Source: Chloroflexi bacterium UBA4736
GTDB lineage: Bacteria > Chloroflexota > Dormibacteria > Dormibacterales > Dormibacteraceae
DNA length: 10,063 nt
Direction of reading: 5' to 3'
Assembly (NCBI GenBank): GCA_002404015.1
Contig: DHIW01000031.1
Coordinates: 1 to 10,063 of the forward strand
Shown here: piece after piece, positions 4,759-10,063 of the stretch
Numbering within the stretch: the stretch's first letter is position 1
Layout of the letters: every line of letters begins with the position of its first letter
Notes under the pieces: model-generated
The model's database searches: none
Told to the model about the DNA's origin: nothing
The model's input: the letters and a program-made list of their open reading frames with translations, nothing else
Position numbers and translations under genes: made by a program

Positions 4759-6067
4759 TGCTCGCGGGCACGGCCCAGTCTTCGTCGGTGACGCTGGCGA
4801 GGGCCGCGTTGAAGCAGGCGTCGTACGCCTCCTGGAGCGTCTGCGGGCTGAGCGCCGCCTGCTGCTGCCGGTAGGCCGCGAAGTCCACCAGGCGGGCGAT
4901 TATCTGCCGCGGATGCGAGCCCCGCAAGGGCCGCTTGGTCTTCGTGTACAGGCCGAGCAGGTAGGGCACCGCCTGCGGTACCCAGGGCACCCCGTTCTTC
5001 TGGCACTCGTACTGCAAGATCCGCGTGAAGGCCTCCGAAGAAGGGTTGCCGACGCCGATCTTGTAGGCCATCCGGCGCAGGAACGCCTCGTCCACCAGGG
5101 AGGCAGGCGAGAGGTTGGTGGAGAAGACGACCTGGCAGAGAAAGGGGATCTCGATCTTGCGGCCGGAGGCCGACAGGTCGAGGTAGTCGACCTTCTTCTC
5201 CATGGGGACGATGAAGCGGTTCAGGAGGCGCATCGGGGGCACCTCCTGGCGGCCGAAGTCGTCGATCACGAAGACGCCGGTGTTGGCCTTCCACTGGAGA
5301 GGCGCCTCGTAGTAGCGGTTGGACGCGTCGTAGTTGAGCTCGAGCTGATGCACCTGCAGCTCGCCGCCGACCATCACGACCGGTCGCTCGATCTTGAGGA
5401 GCCGGCGGTCGGCGGGCTGCTCCCCCTCGGCGATGCGGTGGAAGACGGGGTCGATGAGCCGGATGATCTCGTCGCCGACCGCCACCGCGTGAGGGATCTC
5501 GACGGGCGACCCCATCAGTTGGGCCATGCGCTCTGTGATCGTGGACTTGCCGTTGCCGGGTGCCCCGAAGATGAAGAGCGAGGAGCGCGAGACCATCGCG
5601 CCGCCGATCTGGTCGATGATGTGCTGCTCCAGCTGCAGCTCGCCGAGCGCCTTCTTGAGCATCGCGTCGGTGATGTGCGAGCGAGTGGGCACCTGGCCCT
5701 GGACCAGCTCCACGTAGTCCTCGTAGCGGATTGGGCAGGGACCCAGGTAGCGGGTCTGCACGTTGGACATCTCGGCGGCGCGCTGGCGACCGGCGCTCGA
5801 CACTGTATAGGCCATGCGGACCGGGATGGGTCGGCCGTCGAGCCCAGCCTCGTTGGAGAATCCGACGGTGTCCATGAGCTGCGCCCGCTGAAACTCCTCG
5901 ATCAGAGGCTGCAGGGTTTCGAAGGGCAGGCCCAGCCGGTTCTCCAGGGCGGCGCCGCTCAACTGGTCGGCGAATGCGATGGTGCGCAGCAATAGGCTCG
6001 AGACCAGGTCGCGGCGGATCTTGAGGTCTTCGATCGTCTTGGGGGCGACGATGGCTCCAGCCTGCAT
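4754..6067 (-). CDS. AAA+ ATPase of unassigned function
   Basis: The 437-residue protein has an N-terminal helical, winged-helix-like region (about 15-110: LENRLGLPFETLQPLIEEF, then a segment near 85-95 typical of a wing strand) and a AAA+ core. Walker A is GAPGNGKS (168-175), Walker B FVIDD (266-270), sensor 1 is in STNLSP (Asn318) and an arginine-finger candidate is FLRRMAYKI (Arg331/332). All nucleotide-handling residues are present, so it should hydrolyse ATP. The overall form resembles MoxR/RavA-like or pilus-cluster-associated AAA ATPases found as single genes in Acidobacteriota and Chloroflexota, but no partner gene is nearby and I assign no substrate. ATG 6065-6067 has no Shine-Dalgarno but has a -10 box 11 nt upstream. 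It is transcribed away from the helicase gene and convergently with the scp operon. Confidence 0.85.
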   Translation of the reverse strand: MQAGAIVAPKTIEDLKIRRDLVSSLLLRTIAFADQLSGAALENRLGLPFETLQPLIEEFQRAQLMDTVGFSNEAGLDGRPIPVRMAYTVSSAGRQRAAEMSNVQTRYLGPCPIRYEDYVELVQGQVPTRSHITDAMLKKALGELQLEQHIIDQIGGAMVSRSSLFIFGAPGNGKSTITERMAQLMGSPVEIPHAVAVGDEIIRLIDPVFHRIAEGEQPADRRLLKIERPVVMVGGELQVHQLELNYDASNRYYEAPLQWKANTGVFVIDDFGRQEVPPMRLLNRFIVPMEKKVDYLDLSASGRKIEIPFLCQVVFSTNLSPASLVDEAFLRRMAYKIGVGNPSSEAFTRILQYECQKNGVPWVPQAVPYLLGLYTKTKRPLRGSHPRQIIARLVDFAAYRQQQAALSPQTLQEAYDACFNAALASVTDEDWAVPASK

Positions 6068-6147
6068 GGGCGCACGAAACTATACCGGTTAGAGCGCTGG
6101 CTATCGCCGCCTTTGGCCGGCCATCCTCGTAAACTCCGCGCAGCTTC
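6068..6147. promoter_or_regulatory. Divergent promoter region between the AAA ATPase and helicase genes
   Basis: These 80 bp must hold the promoters of both genes. On the minus strand TATAGT (6084-6079) is a 5/6 match to a -10 box, 11 nt from the ATPase ATG. On the plus strand TAAACT (6130-6135) is a weaker -10 candidate 12 nt before the helicase ATG. A perfect palindrome TGGCCGGCCA (6114-6123) lies between them and could be an operator. No good -35 element is seen for either. Confidence 0.5.
6079..6084 (-). promoter_or_regulatory. Putative -10 box of the AAA ATPase gene
   Basis: TATAGT on the minus strand is one base from consensus. The spacing predicts a start site near 6072 and a leader of about 5 nt or less, which fits the absence of a Shine-Dalgarno before the ATG. 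Confidence 0.5.
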
Positions 6148-8913
6148 ATGGAGTACGTCGCCCTCGACCTCGAGACGACGGGGCTGGACCCCGACCGGGA
6201 CAGGGTCATCGAAGTGGGCGCCGTCGCCTTCACGACCGGAGGGGTCGTGGCGACGCTCGACCGCCTGGCCGACCCCGGACGGACGGTTCCGGACGCCGTC
6301 CTGAAGCTCACCGGGATCGCCCCCGCCGACCTGGCCGGGGCGCCCTCGCCAGAGGCCGCTCTCGGCACGCTGGCCGAGTTCATGCGCGGCCGCCAGCCGG
6401 TCGGCCACGGCGCCCGCCTCGACGTGGACTTCCTGGCCGCGGCGGGGCTCTGGCCGGAAGGAGAGCAGATCCTCGACACGCTGGACGTGGCCCGGATTCT
6501 GCTCCCCAACGCCGCCAGCCACAGCCTGCCGCCCCTCGCGGCCGAGCTGGGTCTCGAGCAGCCCCGGCCGCACAGAGCCCTCGATGACGCGGACGCCACC
6601 CGCCAGCTCTTCCTGCGGCTGCGCGAGGAGGCGGCCGCGCTGCCCGAGCCGCTCAAGGAGTCGATCCTGGCGCTGGTCGCGCCGTACGTCTGGGCCGTGG
6701 CCCGCTTCTTCTCCGAAGCGCTGACCGCCAACCTGCTCGTGCTGCCGGTCGAGCCGCGGCGGCGGTCTGCGCTGGCCGAGCGCGTCGGGCGCCGCGCGGG
6801 GGGCGGCGCGGCGGACGACGATCCCCATTTCCTGGCCGGCCTACTCGGACCAGACGGGCCCCTGGCGGGGGCTTTCCCCGAGTACGAGCATCGCGAGGCC
6901 CAGGGCCAGATGCTGCTCGCCGTCGCTCAGACGATGCAGCGGGGCGGGATGCTGGCCGTGGAGGCCGGCACCGGCACCGGCAAGAGCCTGGCCTACCTGA
7001 TCCCGGCCCTGGCCCGGGCCATCAAGCGCGGCGAGCGGGTGGTCGTATCAACCAACACCCACACGCTCCAGGAGCAGCTGATCGCGAAGGACCTGCCGGC
7101 GCTTCGGGAGTGGCTGCCCTGGGACTTCGAGGCCTGCCTGCTCAAGGGCCGGCCCAACTATGTCTCGCTCCGGCGCTGGCGGCGCTACCTGGCCGAGCCC
7201 TGCCTGGAGGCTGACGAGCTGATGTTCAAGCTCAAGGTGCTGGTCTGGCTCAACCAGACCGAGACGGGCGACCGCTCCGAGCTGCGCCTGCACGGCCGGG
7301 AGGAGGTCTTCTGGGCCCGGATCGCCTCCGACCCGCTCGACTGCGTGGGCATCCACTGCACCGCCGAGGACTGCTTCGTGCACCGGGCCCGGGCCGAGGC
7401 CGAGCGGGCGGACCTGGTGATCGTGAACCACGCCCTGCTGCTGGCCGACGCGGGCGCCGGCGGCGGCGTGCTGCCGGCCTACGACCACCTCGTGATCGAC
7501 GAGGCCCACCACCTCGAGGACGCCGCCACCCAGGGCCTGCGCCAGGAGGTCGACGGCCCCGGGCTGATGGCCCTCCTGGACCGGCTGGCCCTCGACGAGG
7601 GCCCGGGCCGGCGCCGGTTGGGGCTCCTGGAGGAGATCCGGGTCCAGCCCCAGCTGGCCTCCTCGAGCGACGCTCTTGACGAGGCCGTCCCTGCCGCCCT
7701 GGCGGCGCGGCGCCGGTCGGCCGACCTCTTCGAAGCCTGCACCGCCTGGCTGCAGGTCCAGCTGCCAGCCGAGCCGGGCCGCCGGGACGAGTCGATTCGC
7801 ATCGTGCCGGACCACCGTGCGGCCGAAGGCTGGGCGCGGGTGCAGGGCCTGGGCCAGGACGCCGCCACGGCGCTGGCCGCCCTCGACGCCCACGTGCGGA
7901 GGGCGGTCGCGATGAGCCGCGACTGGCTGGGCGGGGAGGAGCCCGACCAGGCCCTCCGCGAGCTGGAGATCATCCGGGGCCGGCTGGTCGAGGCGGCCGC
8001 CCTGCTCCGGGAGGCGCTGGTGGAGCCGGACCCCAACCGCGTGTACTGGTTCACGCTGCTGGCCCGGACCAACAACCTCCTGCTGCGCTCGGCGCCGCTC
8101 AACGTGGGCTCACTGCTGCGCGAGCAGGTCTACCACGGCCGCTCGTCGGTGATCCTGACCTCAGCCTCGCTGGCCGTCGCCGGCAGCTTCGACTACTTCT
8201 GCTCGCGCGTGGGCCTGGGTCCCGAGGTCGAGACGCTCATCCTGGCCTCTCCCTTCGACTACCTGAACCAGGCCCTTGTCTGCCTGCCCTCGGACATGCC
8301 CGAGCCCCAGGAACCGGAGTTCGAGCCCATGTTGGAGGACGTCATCGCCGACGTGGCGGCCCGGATCGGCGGCCGGACCCTGGTCCTCTTCACCTCGCAC
8401 CGGCAGCTTCGAGACGTCTACGCGCAACTGAAGCATCGCAGCGACCTGGACGATGTGCTGATCCTGGGCCAGGGGATCGACGGCCAGCGTCGGCAGGTCC
8501 TGAAGGCGTTCGTAGAGAGCGAGCGCCCGCTCCTGCTGGGCACGGCCAGCTTCTGGGAAGGGATCGACATCCCCGGAGACCGGCTGTCCTGCGTGATCAT
8601 GGTGCGGCTGCCCTTCCCGGTCCCCACCGAACCCGTCTTCGCCGCCCGCGCGGAGCAGGTCAGAGACGCCTTCAGCGGCTACGCCCTGCCCCAGGCCGCC
8701 CTGCGCGTGAAGCAGGGCTTCGGCCGCCTGATCCGCCGCAGCAGCGACCGGGGGGCGGTCATCATCCTGGACAACCGCATCTCCAGCCGGGAGTACGGCC
8801 GCGCGTTCCTGGAGGTGCTGCCCCCGGCCTCCCGCTACCAGGGCCCGGCCGAGCGGATGGGGGAGAGGATCGAGGAGTGGGTGGGCGCGGGCACCTCGTC
8901 CGCCCTGCCCTGA
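6148..8913 (+). CDS. dinG: DinG-family exonuclease-helicase (XPD-like, DEDDh N-terminus)
   Basis: The 921-residue protein fuses a DnaQ-like 3'-5' exonuclease to an XPD/DinG superfamily 2 helicase, as in Firmicute DinG. Exonuclease (about 1-165): Asp7 and Glu9 in LDLETTGL, Asp92 in GHGARLDVDFL, and His142/Asp147 in HRALDD; all catalytic residues are present. Helicase: Walker A AGTGTGKS (273-280), DEAH box (451-454) in VIDEAHHLEDAA, motif V GTASFWEGIDIPG (from 798) and motif VI QGFGRLIRR (856-864). The domain corresponding to the Fe-S region keeps Cys399, Cys404 and Cys409, but the usual first cysteine after KGRPNY is Ser340. A role in DNA repair or replication-fork processing follows from the family. 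ATG 6148 begins one residue before the first exonuclease strand, so it is secure. The end overlaps rsmI. Confidence 0.92.
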   Translation: MEYVALDLETTGLDPDRDRVIEVGAVAFTTGGVVATLDRLADPGRTVPDAVLKLTGIAPADLAGAPSPEAALGTLAEFMRGRQPVGHGARLDVDFLAAAGLWPEGEQILDTLDVARILLPNAASHSLPPLAAELGLEQPRPHRALDDADATRQLFLRLREEAAALPEPLKESILALVAPYVWAVARFFSEALTANLLVLPVEPRRRSALAERVGRRAGGGAADDDPHFLAGLLGPDGPLAGAFPEYEHREAQGQMLLAVAQTMQRGGMLAVEAGTGTGKSLAYLIPALARAIKRGERVVVSTNTHTLQEQLIAKDLPALREWLPWDFEACLLKGRPNYVSLRRWRRYLAEPCLEADELMFKLKVLVWLNQTETGDRSELRLHGREEVFWARIASDPLDCVGIHCTAEDCFVHRARAEAERADLVIVNHALLLADAGAGGGVLPAYDHLVIDEAHHLEDAATQGLRQEVDGPGLMALLDRLALDEGPGRRRLGLLEEIRVQPQLASSSDALDEAVPAALAARRRSADLFEACTAWLQVQLPAEPGRRDESIRIVPDHRAAEGWARVQGLGQDAATALAALDAHVRRAVAMSRDWLGGEEPDQALRELEIIRGRLVEAAALLREALVEPDPNRVYWFTLLARTNNLLLRSAPLNVGSLLREQVYHGRSSVILTSASLAVAGSFDYFCSRVGLGPEVETLILASPFDYLNQALVCLPSDMPEPQEPEFEPMLEDVIADVAARIGGRTLVLFTSHRQLRDVYAQLKHRSDLDDVLILGQGIDGQRRQVLKAFVESERPLLLGTASFWEGIDIPGDRLSCVIMVRLPFPVPTEPVFAARAEQVRDAFSGYALPQAALRVKQGFGRLIRRSSDRGAVIILDNRISSREYGRAFLEVLPPASRYQGPAERMGERIEEWVGAGTSSALP

Positions 8914-9572
8914 GCACCCTCTTCGTCGTCGGCACCCCGATCGGCAACCTGGAGGACGTGACGCTGCGCGCCCTCCGCGTGCTGGGCGAGGTGAGCGCGA
9001 TCGCCGCCGAGGACACCCGGGTGACCGGCCGGCTGCTCGCCCGCCACGGCATCCGCAAGCCGCTCATCTCCTACCGGGCGCCGGTGGAGCGGCGCGGGCT
9101 GCCGAGAGTGCTGGACGCGCTGGAGGAGGGCGATGTGGCGCTCGTGAGCGACGCCGGCACGCCCACGGTCAGCGATCCCGGCCAGCGCCTGGTGGAGGCG
9201 GCGTGGGCGGCGGGCCACTCGGTCGTCCCCGTTCCGGGCCCCAGCGCCGTCACCTCGGCGCTGGCCGTGGCCGGCTTCGCGGGCCCCGGTTTCGTGTTCC
9301 TCGGCTACCTGCCTCGCAAGCCGGGCGAGCAGCGGCGCCTGTTCGAGTCGCTCCGCGAGGAGGAGCGGCCGGCGGTCGCTTTCGAGTCGCCGCACCGAGT
9401 GACCAAGTCCCTGGCCGTGCTGGCCGAAGCGCTCCCGGAGCGCCGGGTGGCGGTCGCCCGCGAGCTGACCAAGCTGCACGAGGAGGTCCTGCGAGGCACC
9501 GCGGCCGAGGTGCTGGACGCCCTGGGCGACCGCGCGCGCGGCGAGTTTACCCTTGTCATCTCCGGTGCCTGA
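8877..9572 (+). CDS. rsmI: 16S rRNA (cytidine(1402)-2'-O)-methyltransferase RsmI
   Basis: RsmI uses S-adenosylmethionine to 2'-O-methylate C1402 in the decoding centre of 16S rRNA. The 231-residue product shows [19 protein letters not shown] (15-33), [13 protein letters not shown], the SAM-site [16 protein letters not shown] (from 91), [16 protein letters not shown], and [14 protein letters not shown]. It ends at EFTLVISGA, so it lacks the ~45-residue C-terminal helical domain present in E. coli RsmI (286 aa). GTG 8877 is chosen because GGAGAGGA (8862-8869) lies 7 nt upstream. An in-frame CTG at 8910 makes a CTGA overlap with the helicase stop but has no Shine-Dalgarno. With GTG the gene overlaps the helicase by 37 bp and metG by 8 bp. 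Confidence 0.92.
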   Translation: MGGRGHLVRPALSTLFVVGTPIGNLEDVTLRALRVLGEVSAIAAEDTRVTGRLLARHGIRKPLISYRAPVERRGLPRVLDALEEGDVALVSDAGTPTVSDPGQRLVEAAWAAGHSVVPVPGPSAVTSALAVAGFAGPGFVFLGYLPRKPGEQRRLFESLREEERPAVAFESPHRVTKSLAVLAEALPERRVAVARELTKLHEEVLRGTAAEVLDALGDRARGEFTLVISGA

Positions 9573-10063
9573 GCCCAGAACCGTACTCGTCGCCCCGGCC
9601 TGGCCCTACGCCAACGGCCCCCGCCACATCGGTCACGTGGCGGGCTTCGCGGTGCCCGCCGACGTGCTCGCCCGCTTCGAGCGCCTGCGCGGCTCCCGCG
9701 TGCTGATGGCGAGCGGGACCGACGAGCACGGGACCCCGATCACGTACGAGGCCGACGAGCAGGGCATCCCGCCGCGCGAGTTCGTGGACCGCAACAACGC
9801 GCTCATCCTGGAGGACCTGCGGGCCCTGGGGATGACCTACGACATCTTCACCAGGACCACGACCGCCAACCACTACCGGGTCACGCAGGACCTCTTCCTG
9901 AAGCTCTACGAGAAGGGCTACCTGGTCAAGAAGACCCAGATGGGGGCCTTCGACCCGGCCAGCGGGCGCACCCTGCCCGACCGCTACATCGAGGGCACCT
10001 GCCCGATCTGCGGATTTGCGGACGCCCGCGGCGACCAGTGCGACAACTGCGGCAACCAGCTCG
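9565..10063 (+). CDS. metG: Methionyl-tRNA synthetase, 5' part (cut by window end)
   Basis: The enzyme charges tRNA-Met with methionine. Only the first 166 codons are in the window. Visible are the class I start [18 protein letters not shown] with the HIGH-box His21-Ile-Gly-His24, the segment [15 protein letters not shown], and the zinc knuckle Cys146-x2-Cys149-x9-Cys159-x2-Cys162 (CPIC...CDNC). The adjoining [11 protein letters not shown] places it in the E. coli-like, zinc-containing type rather than the zinc-free type of many actinobacteria. The start is GTG 9565, overlapping the rsmI stop by 8 bp. The KMSKS loop and anticodon-binding domain lie beyond the window. Confidence 0.94.
   Translation, partial: MPEPRTVLVAPAWPYANGPRHIGHVAGFAVPADVLARFERLRGSRVLMASGTDEHGTPITYEADEQGIPPREFVDRNNALILEDLRALGMTYDIFTRTTTANHYRVTQDLFLKLYEKGYLVKKTQMGAFDPASGRTLPDRYIEGTCPICGFADARGDQCDNCGNQL

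Noticed and set aside
4710..6731. Very long open frame (673 codons) on the minus strand spanning the ATPase gene and the 5' part of the helicase
   Set aside because: It is low-complexity, Arg/Ala/Gly/Pro-rich and lacks motifs. It is a high-GC shadow of two well-supported genes.
8910..8913. CTG at 8910 as start of rsmI through a CTGA overlap
   Set aside because: It has no Shine-Dalgarno, whereas GTG 8877 has GGAGAGGA at 7 nt. The resemblance to the CTGA at scpB/rluB is noted, but the evidence favours GTG.
8835..9479. 214-codon open frame on the minus strand opposite rsmI
   Set aside because: It has no recognisable domain, is rich in Gly/Arg/Ala/His, and lies fully antisense to a gene with clear RsmI motifs.

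Overview
The window is about 70% GC, coding-dense, and carries almost only chromosomal housekeeping genes. The order scpA-scpB-rluB-cmk-plsC, followed later by rsmI-metG, is typical of Terrabacteria: Actinomycetota, Chloroflexota and related uncultured soil phyla. A DinG-type helicase with an N-terminal exonuclease domain, near-leaderless promoters and a PPOX-family flavoprotein fit that picture. I cannot fix the phylum from sequence alone; a Chloroflexota or Dormibacterota-like lineage is my best guess. I see no phage, plasmid, CRISPR, tRNA or rRNA features.

Layout. (1) 17-574, minus strand: a small lipoprotein of unknown function, diverging from scpA with only 20 bp between the start codons. 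(2) 595-4750, plus strand: one apparent operon, scpA - [repeat copy 1] - scpB - rluB - [repeat copy 2] - cmk - plsC - PPOX-family protein. It covers chromosome segregation (the ScpA/ScpB subunits of SMC condensin), 23S rRNA pseudouridylation, CMP/dCMP phosphorylation and phosphatidic acid synthesis. Every junction overlaps or is nearly adjacent except the two that hold the repeat. (3) 4754-6067, minus strand: an AAA+ ATPase of unassigned role, convergent with the operon and separated from it by 3 bp. (4) 6148 to the window end, plus strand: a DinG-type exonuclease-helicase, then overlapping rsmI and metG (metG is cut by the window edge).

The most unusual structure is a pair of roughly 94% identical intergenic elements (197 and 158 bp) with 17-bp terminal inverted repeats. 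Each begins inside the TAG stop codon of the upstream gene, and its last repeat arm supplies the Shine-Dalgarno sequence of the downstream gene at identical spacing. In RNA the two arms would pair and hide that ribosome-binding site. The element could be a MITE domesticated as a translational coupling module, or a lineage-specific intergenic repeat. Other points of interest are a probable ATC start codon for rluB, a 20-bp tandem duplication that doubles the plsC stop/start overlap and creates a 6-codon mini-ORF, loss of the canonical first Fe-S cysteine in the DinG-like helicase, and two -10 boxes placed so close to start codons that the mRNAs would be leaderless or nearly so.
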